A stretch of DNA of 60,799 nucleotides from Myxococcales bacterium (GTDB lineage Bacteria > Myxococcota > Myxococcia > Myxococcales > Myxococcaceae), in assembly GCA_020846875.1 (NCBI GenBank), contig JADLDB010000068.1, positions 1-60,799 on the forward strand, written 5' to 3'. This document shows, piece after piece, positions 36,702-46,033 of this stretch. The first letter of the stretch is position 1; each line of letters begins with the position of its first letter. The translations under genes and the position numbers were made by a program. The notes beneath the pieces are model-generated. The model did no database searches, was not told where the DNA came from, and saw only the letters and a program-made list of their open reading frames with translations.

Positions 36702-37184
36702 ATGAGACGCGCGCTCGCCGTGCTGCTGTTGGGTCTGGCCTGCGCCACCACCCCGCCGGTGGACGCGACCGCTGCGGCGCAAGGCGCGGCGGCGGCTTCG
36801 GGCGCGCAGGTGCTGGCCGGGCTGTACCGCGGGCCGTGCCTGGGGCGGTGCCCGGAGTACCAGGTGCTCGTCTTTGGCGACGGCAAGGTGCAGTGGCGCG
36901 GCGAGCGGAACGTGGCGGCGCTGGGCGAGGCCTGGGGGGAGTTGTCGCAGGAACAACTGGCGGCGCTCCAGCAGCTCTTCCTCGAGCACCGCTTCGCGTC
37001 CTTCGCCGCGCGCTACGAGCACCTCGACACCACGGACATGCCGCTGGTCATCTTGAGCTTCGGCAACAAGATGGTGCGGCACGCGCACGGCGACTCAGGC
37101 GCGCCGAAGGAGCTGACCGACCTGGAGGACGCGGTGGACCGCCTGGTGGGCACCGCGCAGTGGGTGAAGGGCCCCGAGCAGTAG
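36702..37184 (+). CDS. Lipoprotein with DUF6438-like domain
   Basis: The signal LAVLLLGLACATT includes a lipobox cysteine. An Ala-rich linker leads to a domain beginning LYRGPCLGRCPEYQVLVFGD and continuing into a strand with GKVQWRGERN, which matches the DUF6438 pattern (C-x-G-x-C-P-x-Y). The rest is helical. Function of the family is unknown. Divergent from the sigma gene across a 73-bp region. Confidence 0.75.
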   Translation: MRRALAVLLLGLACATTPPVDATAAAQGAAAASGAQVLAGLYRGPCLGRCPEYQVLVFGDGKVQWRGERNVAALGEAWGELSQEQLAALQQLFLEHRFASFAARYEHLDTTDMPLVILSFGNKMVRHAHGDSGAPKELTDLEDAVDRLVGTAQWVKGPEQ

Positions 37185-37187
37185 CCG

Positions 37188-37859
37188 CTACTTCTTCTTC
37201 GGCGGCAGCTGCACCTTGTCGGACACGACGAGCTGCACGTCCCACAGGCAGTTGGTGGCGGGCGTCTTCACCACCTCCGGCTCGCCAATCCACGGCAACG
37301 TCCTCTTCACGTCGTCCTGGAGCAGCTCGAGGCCCTTCTTCGCGCGCGCGGCGTCCCGCCCGCACACCTCGATGCGCGTCTTGTCCGACGGCTTCTCGGC
37401 GCGGTGGCCCACCCACACTACCGTGGCGTTGCGCCCCCGGTTCTGGTCGATGAGCGTGTCCTCCACCGCGTTGAGGACTCGCCGCGGCAACTGGCTAGAG
37501 ATGGCGACGCCGATGCGCTGCTCGCACCCGAGGTAGTGGCAGTAGTAGGCGCCCGACTGGAGAAAGGGCGCCGGCGCGGTGGAAAGCAACACCATGGCGC
37601 GCGGAGCCACCACCTCTACCTCGGCGCGGAAGTCCTTCTGCAGCGCCTTGCACTCGGGGCCCTTGCAGCCGGTGGCCTTCACCTCCAGCGCGTCGTCCTT
37701 GATGGCCCAGGTGCCGGTGACCGTCGTCTTCCCGCTGGCGCCCTCGTAGACGCCCTTGCTGCGCAGGGAGATGGACTGGGTGGCGTCGCCGATTTCCGAG
37801 CCTTCGAGGAAGTCGGCGGGCGTGGGCAGCGCGGCGAGGGCCAGCAGGGGGAGGAGCAT
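37188..37859 (-). CDS. Secreted protein of unknown function
   Basis: A short signal (MLLPLLALAALPTPA) is followed by about 205 residues with six cysteines, including TGCKGPECKALQ and YYCHYLGCEQ. The first half is beta-rich (SISLRSKGVYEGASGKTTVT), the second an alpha/beta region with LNAVEDTLIDQNRGRNATVV. It probably has disulphides in the periplasm. Family not recognised. Convergent with the preceding lipoprotein gene, with 3 bases between stops. Confidence 0.65.
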   Translation of the reverse strand: MLLPLLALAALPTPADFLEGSEIGDATQSISLRSKGVYEGASGKTTVTGTWAIKDDALEVKATGCKGPECKALQKDFRAEVEVVAPRAMVLLSTAPAPFLQSGAYYCHYLGCEQRIGVAISSQLPRRVLNAVEDTLIDQNRGRNATVVWVGHRAEKPSDKTRIEVCGRDAARAKKGLELLQDDVKRTLPWIGEPEVVKTPATNCLWDVQLVVSDKVQLPPKKK

Positions 37860-37941
37860 GGGCGCAGGACATAGTGCCGCCGTCCGGGCGCGTCGAGGGA
37901 GACGACGCGCTTGTTGCCACCAGGGATGCGCTGACGGCGGC

Positions 37942-39270
37942 TCACGGCCCCACGCCCGCGTCCGCCCTCCACCCCCGCACCGTCGCCTCGGCCTGCTTCT
38001 TCAGCTTCTCCGGCGTCGCGCCGAGGGTCTCTTCGAGGTCCGCGAGCGCGTCCTTCGCGTCCTCGTCCAGAGGGTCATCCGCCAACGCGAGGAGAAGCTG
38101 GGCGCGGCCTTCCTCCGCGCGGCCGGCGCGCACCAGCGAGACGCCCAGCAGCGTGTGGCCGAAGGGCACCAGCGGCTCTTCCTTCACCGCGCGCTCCAGC
38201 TCCACCACCGCGTCCGCCGGCCGGCCCACCGACGCCAGCCAGTGCCCGAAGCCCGCCCGCGTCCCCGGCTGCCCGTCGGCCTCCACGTACTGCCGGTACA
38301 CCACCAGCGCGTCGTCCACCCGCCCCTGGTTCTCCAGCAACTCCACCAGCGCCGACGCGTTGGCCCTGTCCTTCGTCGCCGCGAAGCGCCCCCGCAGCGA
38401 CGCCTCGCGCTCGCCCTCCTGCTTCCGGCGCGCGGCCAGGTGCGCCTCTTCCACCTTGCGCAGCTCGTCGTCGCGGCCCGCCTGCCACCACGCGCGGGAC
38501 AGCTCGCGCGCCAGCGCTTCGTTGCCCGGGTCCAGGGCGAACTTCTTCTCCAGCGCCTCTCGGGCGATGCGCGCGCCGCGCTCCTTCGCCGTCTCGCCGC
38601 CGCGCGAGGACAGGGCCCACGGAATCGCCACCACCGAGGCCACCAGCAGCACCTCGAACACCACGATGTTCCGCTTCACCCGCGCCCGGTGGGCGTCGTG
38701 CTCGGCGCGCTCCTCCTCGTCCTCGGGCGGCGCGCGGGTGGGCCCCACCGCCACGTAGCTGGAGGCGAACAGGTCCGCCAGGGTGCGCCCGTCCGGCCGG
38801 CCCAGCGCGATGAGGTGCCCGACGAGAGCCATCGCCAGCGCGCCCATGCAGGCCAGCGCCATCAACCCGCCCAGAAGCAGCGGCGTGGCCGTGCCCGCCA
38901 GCCCCAGCGCCGAGGCCACCGCGCCCGCCGTCAGCGTGAAGAGGTACGCCGCGGGGAAGAAGCCGCGGCCGATGAGCTCGCGGAAGAGCAGGTTGGCCAG
39001 GTCGACGTGGTGCCCGTCCTTGCGCACCAACTCCAGGCCGAACAACTGCATCCCCGCCGTCTGCTTGAGGAAGGCCAGCGGCACCACCTGGTAGCCCACC
39101 AGCGCGGCCAGCACGCCCCACATCGGCAGAGCGAAGCCGCGCAGCACCATTGGCACCGCGAAGCAGAGGGTGGACAGGCCGGCCACCGCGCACCCGTCGA
39201 AGATGCCAGCCAGTACGCGGCGCCCCAGCGGCGCAGGCGTCAAGTTGAGTCCGGGCCAGGAGGGCTCCAC
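37942..39270 (-). CDS. RDD-family membrane protein with TPR-like C-terminus
   Basis: GTG 39270 gives 442 residues. The N-terminal 165 residues form an RDD-type membrane domain with four to five helices and the family Arg/Asp features (RRVLAGIFDGCAVAG, KQTAGMQLFGLELVRKDGH, RTLADLFA). A further helix (about 200-220) is followed by about 210 residues of TPR-like helices (AREALEKKFALDPGNEALA, AVVELERAVKEEPLVPFG). No ribosome-binding site is obvious, so the start is uncertain. It may scaffold an envelope complex; substrate unknown. Confidence 0.8.
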   Translation of the reverse strand: MEPSWPGLNLTPAPLGRRVLAGIFDGCAVAGLSTLCFAVPMVLRGFALPMWGVLAALVGYQVVPLAFLKQTAGMQLFGLELVRKDGHHVDLANLLFRELIGRGFFPAAYLFTLTAGAVASALGLAGTATPLLLGGLMALACMGALAMALVGHLIALGRPDGRTLADLFASSYVAVGPTRAPPEDEEERAEHDAHRARVKRNIVVFEVLLVASVVAIPWALSSRGGETAKERGARIAREALEKKFALDPGNEALARELSRAWWQAGRDDELRKVEEAHLAARRKQEGEREASLRGRFAATKDRANASALVELLENQGRVDDALVVYRQYVEADGQPGTRAGFGHWLASVGRPADAVVELERAVKEEPLVPFGHTLLGVSLVRAGRAEEGRAQLLLALADDPLDEDAKDALADLEETLGATPEKLKKQAEATVRGWRADAGVGP

Positions 39271-39380
39271 GCGCCGCCATTCAAGCCCAGCTCGAAGGCG
39301 CTTGCACCGGCGCCCGCGAGCGCCTCGGGCAACGCGCGGCCGCGGAGGCGCTCCTCGAGAAGGACGAGTGACGCGCCGCC

Positions 39381-41141
39381 TCAGTGGGCGCGCTTGCGCT
39401 GCAGCACCGCCGTCGCCTTCTGCACGTCGGTGTACGTCAACTGCCCCTGGGCGCCCTGGCTCAGCTCCGCGGCGTTGCCCTCGTCGGTGTCGAGGTGCAT
39501 CTCCAGCTTGAACTTCGGGCTGACGCGCACCAGCACGTCGCCGAAGACGAGGTCCCTCGGCCCGCCGGAGATGGCCACCTCCACCTCGTCGCCGTCCGCC
39601 ACCCCGTAGCCCTGCGCGTCCTCGGGCGTCATGTGGATGTGGCGCTTGGCGCAGATGAGCCCCTCCTTGAGGTGCAGCGTCCCCGCCGGGCCCTCCAGGG
39701 TGATGGGCGCGCTGCCCTCGGTGTTGCCCGAGTCGCGGATGGGCGCGTCCACCCCGAGGAGGAATTCGTCGGTGCGCGACACCTCCACCTGGCAGGCCTT
39801 GCGCAGCGGGCCCAGCACCCGCACCCCGTCGAGGCGGTTGCGCGGGCCGATGACGTTCACCTTCTGCTCGCTGGCGAACTGCCCCGGCTGGCTGATGTCG
39901 CGCAGCTTCGTCAGCGCGGCGCCCTTGCCGAACAGCACGTCGAGCGCGGGCTGGTCCAGGTGCACGTGCCGCGCGCTGATGGCGATGGGGATGGGGCCGG
40001 GGTTCTTCACCGCGCCGGCCTCGCGCACCACCGCCGCCGCCTGCTGGGCGATGGACAGCTCCTCGTCCGTCTTCACCACCAGCGCCGCCACCCGGGACAC
40101 CTCGGCTGACACGCGCGCCACCGGCGCGTCTGCCGTCACCTTCGCGTCGGCGTTCCGGTCCTCGTCGAACACCAGCCCCAGGAAGTCGAGCCGCTGGAGG
40201 ATGCGCCGCCGCATCGCCCGCGCGTTCTCCCCGATGCCCGCCGTCAGCACCACCGCGTCCAGCCCGCCCATCACCGCCGCGTACGCGCCGACGTACTTGC
40301 GCACCCGGTGGGCGAAGACGGCGATGGCCAGGCGGCAGCGGTCGTCTCCCTCCTCGGCGCGCGCCTCGATGTCCCGCAGGTCGTTCCCCACCCCCGACAG
40401 CCCGGCGAGGCCCGACTGCTTGTTGAGCAACGTGTCCAGCGCGTCGGCGTCGAAGTCCCCGCTGCGCAACAGCGCCAGCAGCACGCCCGCGTCCACGTCG
40501 CCCGCGCGGGTGCCCATCACCAGGCCCTCCAGCGGGGTGAGGCCCATCGACGTCTCCGTGGAGTGCCCGTACTCCACCGCGCAGGCGCTGGCGCCGTTGC
40601 CCAGGTGCAGGGTGACGAGGCGCAGGTGCTCGAGCGGCCGGCCGAGGTGCTTCGCCGCCAGCTCCGCCACGAAGGCGTGCGAGGTGCCATGGAAGCCGTA
40701 GCGCCGCAGCCCGTGCTTCCCGGCCACCTCCGCGTCCAGCGCGTACGTCCTCGCCCGCCGCGGCAGCCGCGCGTGAAAGGCGGTGTCGAAGACGGCCACC
40801 TGGGGGACGGACGGCAGCGCTTTGCGCGCGGCGCGAATGCCGGCGAGGTTGGGCGGGTTGTGCAGCGGGGCCAGGGGCACGCACCGCTCGATGGCCGCCT
40901 CCACCGCGTCGTCGATTCGCACCGCGTCGACGAAGCGCTCCCCGCCGTGCACCACCCGGTGCCCCACCGCGCCCAGGGCAAAGCCCCTGGCCGCCTCCAG
41001 CACCTGCGCGAGGGCCGCCTCGTAGGTGACGCCCTGCCCCACCCGCTCCACCACGCCCTTCACCGGCACCGCGCGCGTGGCGACGTCGATGACCTGGTAC
41101 TTCACGCTGGACGAGCCCGAGTTGAGGACGAGGACGTGCAT
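39381..41141 (-). CDS. Acetate kinase - PduL-type phosphotransacylase fusion
   Basis: Residues 1 to about 370 are a full acetate kinase: LNSGSSSVKYQV, GHRVVHGGERF, FDTAFHARLP, RRYGFHGTSHAFV, GNGAS, GVGNDLRDIEARAEEGDDR and TAGIGENARAMRRRIL. After a short link, residues 385-580 match PduL phosphate acyltransferase, with ISARHVHLDQ (about 391), KRHIHMTPEDAQGYGV (about 499) and LEMHLDTDEGNAAE (about 548). These supply the His residues of its two zinc sites. Together they would convert acetyl-CoA to acetyl phosphate and then acetate plus ATP, or the reverse. Both halves look intact; the fusion is read without any break. Confidence 0.93.
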   Translation of the reverse strand: MHVLVLNSGSSSVKYQVIDVATRAVPVKGVVERVGQGVTYEAALAQVLEAARGFALGAVGHRVVHGGERFVDAVRIDDAVEAAIERCVPLAPLHNPPNLAGIRAARKALPSVPQVAVFDTAFHARLPRRARTYALDAEVAGKHGLRRYGFHGTSHAFVAELAAKHLGRPLEHLRLVTLHLGNGASACAVEYGHSTETSMGLTPLEGLVMGTRAGDVDAGVLLALLRSGDFDADALDTLLNKQSGLAGLSGVGNDLRDIEARAEEGDDRCRLAIAVFAHRVRKYVGAYAAVMGGLDAVVLTAGIGENARAMRRRILQRLDFLGLVFDEDRNADAKVTADAPVARVSAEVSRVAALVVKTDEELSIAQQAAAVVREAGAVKNPGPIPIAISARHVHLDQPALDVLFGKGAALTKLRDISQPGQFASEQKVNVIGPRNRLDGVRVLGPLRKACQVEVSRTDEFLLGVDAPIRDSGNTEGSAPITLEGPAGTLHLKEGLICAKRHIHMTPEDAQGYGVADGDEVEVAISGGPRDLVFGDVLVRVSPKFKLEMHLDTDEGNAAELSQGAQGQLTYTDVQKATAVLQRKRAH

Positions 41142-41192
41142 GGCGCCGGAAGGAATGAGGCCCGCGCCCCCGAAAGTCCACCAAAGAAGGCG

Positions 41193-42593
41193 TCAGCGCG
41201 CGGCGGTGGCCACCGGGGCCGGCAGGTGGAAGTACAGCGGGTCCACCGGCTGCCCGGCGAGCTCCACCTGGTAGTGCACGTGCGGGCCGGTGCTGCGGCC
41301 GGTGTTTCCCGACAAGGCGATGAAGTCCCCGGGCTTCACCAGTTGCCCTTCCTTCACCAGCACGCGGGCGTTGTGCAGGTACGCCGTCGTCACCCCGTGC
41401 CCGTGGTCGACGATGACGAAGCGGCCATTCACCTTCGTCTCGCCCGCGCGCACCACCACGCCCGGGCCGGTGGCCGCCACCAGCGTGCCGATGGGCACCG
41501 GGAGGTCCACGCCGGTGTGCAGTCGCTCCTTCCCGAGGACGGGGTGCACCCGCAGGCCGAAGGGGCTCGTCACCGACGTGGCGTCCGGCACCGGCCAGCC
41601 CAGGGAGAAGGCGGTGGCCAACTGCAGCGCCAGCGCCGCGGGGACGAGGGCCGGCCGCTCCGCCACAGGGAGGTGCCTGGCCAGTGCGCTCAAGGGCGCC
41701 TGCGCCCCGGCCGACACCGCGCCCCGCAGCGCGGCGGACTCTCCGGCGAAGAGCATCAACGCGGCCGCGTCGTCCGTCTCCACCTCACCGCGCACGCGGT
41801 CCACCAGGGCGGCCATCTGCTCCGGGCTGTCCAGCGGGCCCACCTTCCGCACCTCCGCCAGGCCTTCCGCGACGCGGCGGGAGGCGGCCGGCTCCTCGCT
41901 CCACGCCAGCCACACGCCCTTCGCCAGGGGGCTGCCCGCGCGGGGCGCGCTGAAGCGCGAGGCCAGGGGCCAGGGCACCCACTCGCCCGGGTCCCGGTCC
42001 GAGGCCTCGCCGGGCCAGGTGGCCCACTCGGCCGGCAGGGGCTTGCCGCTGTCCGTCCTCACCGCCGGCTGCGCCCCAGCGCTCGCGCCGCCGCCCTTCA
42101 CCGCGTCGGCCGTCACGCCTTCGCGGCGCTCCAGCTCGGCCAGCCACTGCGCCTCCTCCACGTCGGGCGCCACCGCGCCCTGCTCGACGGCGAAGGCCAG
42201 GTGCGCGCAGGTGCCCTCCGCGGGGGTGAGCTGCTCCAGGAATACCTCCAGCGCCGCGCCCTTCGGCAGCGCCGAGATGGCGGACAGCTTCTCGTTGAGC
42301 CACCGCCCCTCGATGACCAGGTCCTTCCCGGACACCACGAAGGGGCGCGCGCGCTCCTCCCGGCCGGCCACCGCCAGCTTCGCCTGGCCGATGAGGGTGG
42401 CGGTGGTGTCCACCCGCACCCGCAGGTACTCGCCCCAGCGCGCGCCGAGGGCCGTGCGGTGGATGCGCACCTTCCCGCAGGCGGGGTCGCCGGCCTGCGT
42501 CGTCGTCACGCCGGGGGAGTTGATGAGCTGCGCGTGGCTGGCGCCGCAGCCGCTGGACACCACGAGAAGCAGGGGGAACCAGGCGCGGCGCAC
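41193..42593 (-). CDS. M23 (LytM) peptidase, lipoprotein
   Basis: GTG 42593 opens a lipoprotein signal (FPLLLVVSSGCG). The mature protein has a roughly 300-residue N-terminal part of unknown fold. It ends with a complete LytM domain: GLRVHPVLGKERLHTGVDL (His and Asp ligands) and GRSTGPHVHYQVE (HxH). It should cut peptidoglycan cross-bridges or act as an amidase activator, outside the cytoplasm. An upstream ATG (42668) would make the signal region far too long. Confidence 0.87.
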   Translation of the reverse strand: MRRAWFPLLLVVSSGCGASHAQLINSPGVTTTQAGDPACGKVRIHRTALGARWGEYLRVRVDTTATLIGQAKLAVAGREERARPFVVSGKDLVIEGRWLNEKLSAISALPKGAALEVFLEQLTPAEGTCAHLAFAVEQGAVAPDVEEAQWLAELERREGVTADAVKGGGASAGAQPAVRTDSGKPLPAEWATWPGEASDRDPGEWVPWPLASRFSAPRAGSPLAKGVWLAWSEEPAASRRVAEGLAEVRKVGPLDSPEQMAALVDRVRGEVETDDAAALMLFAGESAALRGAVSAGAQAPLSALARHLPVAERPALVPAALALQLATAFSLGWPVPDATSVTSPFGLRVHPVLGKERLHTGVDLPVPIGTLVAATGPGVVVRAGETKVNGRFVIVDHGHGVTTAYLHNARVLVKEGQLVKPGDFIALSGNTGRSTGPHVHYQVELAGQPVDPLYFHLPAPVATAAR

Positions 42594-42699
42594 GGCCCTC
42601 GAGACGGGCAGGGCCCTGTCAGATTCACTCGGGCCTCGGAGTACGCCGGCTGATGGACAGCCATGCATTCCCGGCGCCCGCTCACTACACAGCGTGCCC

Positions 42700-43131
42700 A
42701 TGAAGCTCCGAGCCAAAATCGCCCTCGGCCTGGGCGGCCTCTTCGTCGCCCTGCAGGTGGTCCCCGTCGACCGCACCAACCCGCCCGTCACCGGAGAAAT
42801 CCAGGCGCCTGCCGAGGTGAAGGGGGTGCTGAAGCGCGCCTGCTGGGACTGCCACTCCAACGAGACGGTGTGGCCCTGGTACGCGCGGGTGGCGCCGGTG
42901 TCCTTCCTGGTGCGCCACCACGTGAAGGACGGCCGCAGGCACCTCAACTTCTCCGAGTGGGCCGGCTACACGCCCGAGCGCAAGGCGAAGAAGTTCGAGG
43001 AGTGCGGCAAGGAGGTGTCCGAGGGCAAGATGCCGATGACGTCGTACGTCCTCCTGCACCCGGAGGCGCAGTTGACTGACGCGGAGAAGAAGTCCCTCGC
43101 CGCCTGGGCCGGTGGAGCCGTCAACGACTGA
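42700..43131 (+). CDS. Haem-binding (CxxCH) protein
   Basis: The 143-residue product has a hydrophobic N-terminus (KIALGLGGLFVALQVVP) and the single motif CWDCHSNETVWPWYARVAPV, typical of Haem_bd domain proteins. Further conserved parts are HHVKDGRRHLNFSEW and EEVSEG-like KMPMTSYVLLHPEA. It is likely anchored in, or exported across, the inner membrane and binds one c-type haem. Divergent from the M23 peptidase gene. Confidence 0.88.
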   Translation: MKLRAKIALGLGGLFVALQVVPVDRTNPPVTGEIQAPAEVKGVLKRACWDCHSNETVWPWYARVAPVSFLVRHHVKDGRRHLNFSEWAGYTPERKAKKFEECGKEVSEGKMPMTSYVLLHPEAQLTDAEKKSLAAWAGGAVND

Positions 43132-43143
43132 CGGCAGCGCGCG

Positions 43144-44265
43144 TCAAGTCGTCACCGCCGGCGACACCGGCTTTACGCCCAACCACGGCCCCAGCGCGCT
43201 GCGGTACACCACCACCCGGAAGCTGACGAGGGCCAGCGCGAAGGTGGCGCTCACCACCAGCGCGTACTTGGCGCCCGCCGGCCAGCCCCACCGCGCCACC
43301 CACACCTGCAGCGCCAGCACCACCGGGTAGTGCACCAGGTACACCCAGTAGGACGACTCCACCAGGAACCGCAGCCAGGGCCTCGTCGCCGCCGGCACGC
43401 GGAAGGCCAGCCCCAGGCAGCCCACCGTCACCAGCACCGGCACCATGCCCGCGAGGAAGTGCCCCGGCGGCTGCCACTGCAGCGGCCGGCTGAAGACGTA
43501 CAGCGCCACCGCCAGCCCCGCCACCGCCATCCACCAACTGCGCCGCACCAGCACCTCCACCGCGTCGCGCGTCAGCCACAGCACCCAGCCCAGCGCGAAG
43601 AAGACGCCGTAGTGGAAGACGGCGTGCACCTGGGGGACGAAGGACAGCGCGGGCTTCACCTCGCCCCAGCGCATCAGCGCCAGGCCCAGCGGCACGCCCA
43701 TCACCAGCGGCACGCCCATCACCAGCAGCGCCTCCGGCACCCGCAGCAGCGCGCCCAGCCACCTCGCCGCGCGCCGCCCTTCCCACCCCGCCCGGGCCAG
43801 CCCCCAGGCCAGCAGGCAGAAGAGGAAGAGGTACTCGAGAAACCACAGGTGCGAGGGCACCCACTGCACGGCGGCCTGCGGCGCGAAGTCCGGAGGCATC
43901 ACCCCCGCGGAGAGGCTCCAGCGCCGCACCTGCACGTCGGCCGTCAGCACCAGCGGCAGGGCGAAGGCGAAGGGCAGCACCAGCCGGCGCGAGCGGTCGA
44001 CGAGGAAGCCCTCGAGGCCCCGCCGCTCCAGCACCAGGTGCGCGAAGAAGCCGGCCAGGGCGAAGAAGAGCTGCATGCGGAAGCTGTGCAGCACGCCCAC
44101 CAGGGTGAGGAAGACGGGCGAGGAGGCCGAGTCCGCCACGAAGTACCAGCGGCCGAGGTCCGGCACGTAGGGGTAGGCCGCGTGGTAGCAGACGCCCAGC
44201 AGCATCGCCCCCGCGCGCACCACGTCGAGGCCGTCGTAGCGGCGCACCGTGCCCTCTTTCATCAT
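43144..44265 (-). CDS. Acyltransferase family 3 membrane protein
   Basis: The 373-residue protein has about ten membrane segments and begins RRYDGLDVVRAGAMLLGVCYHAAY, the family start with the conserved His. Later come FALAGFFAHLVLERRG, HLWFLEYLFLFCLLA and a final helix with SYWVYLVHYPVVL. Such enzymes transfer acyl groups to sugars or other envelope molecules (OafA/OpgC-like). ATG 44265 is chosen over the longer frame. It converges on the haem-binding gene. Confidence 0.85.
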   Translation of the reverse strand: MMKEGTVRRYDGLDVVRAGAMLLGVCYHAAYPYVPDLGRWYFVADSASSPVFLTLVGVLHSFRMQLFFALAGFFAHLVLERRGLEGFLVDRSRRLVLPFAFALPLVLTADVQVRRWSLSAGVMPPDFAPQAAVQWVPSHLWFLEYLFLFCLLAWGLARAGWEGRRAARWLGALLRVPEALLVMGVPLVMGVPLGLALMRWGEVKPALSFVPQVHAVFHYGVFFALGWVLWLTRDAVEVLVRRSWWMAVAGLAVALYVFSRPLQWQPPGHFLAGMVPVLVTVGCLGLAFRVPAATRPWLRFLVESSYWVYLVHYPVVLALQVWVARWGWPAGAKYALVVSATFALALVSFRVVVYRSALGPWLGVKPVSPAVTT

Positions 44266-44312
44266 GAACGCGCCGGAGAAGAGTCTCCCCGCGCGGCTCA
44301 AGTCAACGGGCC

Positions 44313-46001
44313 GTGTCCGATGTGCTCAACTTCCGCCCCGTGACGAGGCCGTCCATCGACAAGCTGCTGGCGAGAGGGGCGAAGGCCTTCACCGCTGCCC
44401 GCGCCGCCGGACACCTGCCCGTCGACCACACCGGGGCCACCTTCACCCGCCTCTTCTTCGCCGGCGCGGACCTCTCCCGACTGGGGCTGGTGGGCAGCGA
44501 GTGGGAGGACTGCCACCTGGGCGCGGTGGACTTCACCGGCGCGGACCTGTCCAACGCCTACGTGCACGGCGGGCGCTTCGAGCGCTGCGTCTTCCGCGGC
44601 GCCCTGTTGGCCGGGGCCACCTTCGAGGACGTGGACCTGGTGGACTGCGACTTCACCGGCGCGCAGGGGCTGGACACGCTGGAGCACCACGCGGCGCGGC
44701 TGCACGACGTGAAGGGCCTCTCGGGCGGCACCACCTCCCCCGCGCCCGGCGGCGAAGCCGAAGCGCACTTCACGCCCGGCTTCGTGGCCACCCACGCGGA
44801 GCTGGAAGCAGCGCTGGACGAGAGCCCCGACGACGAGGGCCGCTGGCAGGTGTACGGCGACTGGCTGCAGACGCAGGGCGACCTCCGCGGCGAGCTGGTG
44901 GTGCGCCACGGCAAGCCCGGCTTCGAGGACTTCGTGCAGAGCCACCTGGAGGACGTCTTCGGCGACTGCGCCGACGAGGTGCGCGGCGGTGGGCAGATGC
45001 CGGAGCTCTGCGTCGAGTGGCGCCACGGCTTCGTGCACACCGCCACCCTGCGGGCGGACAACCCGGAGCGGCCGGTGGACCTGGGCGCGCTGACGCGGAG
45101 GGTGCTGGCGCTGCCCTGCTGCCGCTTCCTCACCGGCCTGCGCTTCGGGGTGAAGCACGGGGCCGTCACCTCCGGGGGCGCGGAGAACGAGTACTCCGCG
45201 GTCATCGCGGCGCTCGGGGCCCACCCGCGCACCCGGGCGCTTACGCACCTCGCCTTCGGGCTGCAGCGCGTGTGGCGCGACGACTACGAGACCTCTCCTC
45301 TGCACCGCTGGGGCGACTTGTCGGCGCTGTGGCCGCTGGTGCCCGGGCTGAAGTCCCTCTTCCTCAAGGGCAGCGGCGGGGTGCTGGGCGAGCTGGTGCT
45401 GCCCGAGCTGCAGCGCTTCACCCTGGAGGCGGACTACCTGGGGGACGAGGCCGGCGCGGTGCTGGACGCCCTGCGCGCGGCGCGGTGGCCGAAGCTGAGG
45501 CACTTCGAGATGACGGACGTGGGCGGGGAGCTGGACGTCGCCGCGCTGTTGAGCGCGCTGGAGCCGCTGCCCCTGGTGCACTTCGGCCTGGAGGAGGGCG
45601 GCGCGCTGTCCGCCGTCCTCTCCGCGCTGCTGGACTCGAAGCTGCTGCCGCGCCTCGAGGTGCTGGACCTGCGGGAGTGCGTCCTCGACGGCCGCGGCCT
45701 CGAGCTGCTGGAGGCCCGCCTGGCCGCCTTCCGCCACTTACGGGAGCTGGACCTCTCCGGGGCCATGAGCGAGCAGACCGCCGACCGCCTCGCCTCCCTG
45801 GGCGCCTTCCTCCGCCTGGACCATCCGCTGGAGCGCGAGGTGGAGGAGGACGAAGACGGCGAGCCCCACCCGGACGACTCGGGCGAATACGAGATGTGGG
45901 CCGACGACGCCGGCGCCGACGAGGAGGACGCGGTGAAGGAGGAGCCGCTCCTCCCGGTGGACGCGGAGCTGGACATTCCCGACGAGCACGGGGACGAGTG
46001 A
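44313..46001 (+). CDS. Pentapeptide / repeat-companion / leucine-rich repeat protein
   Basis: Residues 40-115 are pentapeptide repeats (GADLSRLGL, GADLSNAYV, GALLAGATF). Residues 155-190 (LEAALDESPDDEGRWQVYGD then WLQTQGDLRGELV) match the TIGR02996 repeat-companion domain found mainly in myxobacteria and planctomycetes. Residues 220-520 are leucine-rich repeats (LRHFEMTDVGG, LPRLEVLDLRECVLDG, LRELDLSG). An acidic tail of about 55 residues ends the protein. It starts at GTG 44313, has no signal peptide, and is probably a cytoplasmic interaction protein. Confidence 0.85.
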   Translation: MSDVLNFRPVTRPSIDKLLARGAKAFTAARAAGHLPVDHTGATFTRLFFAGADLSRLGLVGSEWEDCHLGAVDFTGADLSNAYVHGGRFERCVFRGALLAGATFEDVDLVDCDFTGAQGLDTLEHHAARLHDVKGLSGGTTSPAPGGEAEAHFTPGFVATHAELEAALDESPDDEGRWQVYGDWLQTQGDLRGELVVRHGKPGFEDFVQSHLEDVFGDCADEVRGGGQMPELCVEWRHGFVHTATLRADNPERPVDLGALTRRVLALPCCRFLTGLRFGVKHGAVTSGGAENEYSAVIAALGAHPRTRALTHLAFGLQRVWRDDYETSPLHRWGDLSALWPLVPGLKSLFLKGSGGVLGELVLPELQRFTLEADYLGDEAGAVLDALRAARWPKLRHFEMTDVGGELDVAALLSALEPLPLVHFGLEEGGALSAVLSALLDSKLLPRLEVLDLRECVLDGRGLELLEARLAAFRHLRELDLSGAMSEQTADRLASLGAFLRLDHPLEREVEEDEDGEPHPDDSGEYEMWADDAGADEEDAVKEEPLLPVDAELDIPDEHGDE

Positions 46002-46033
46002 GTGCCGGAGGACGGGCGTGGTACTCTCGAGGT

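Noticed and set aside
39290-39363. Short plus-strand frame ending AAAEALLEKDE as a gene fragment
   Set aside because: Limited to about 40 codons after a stop, overlapping the start of the RDD gene; too little to support.
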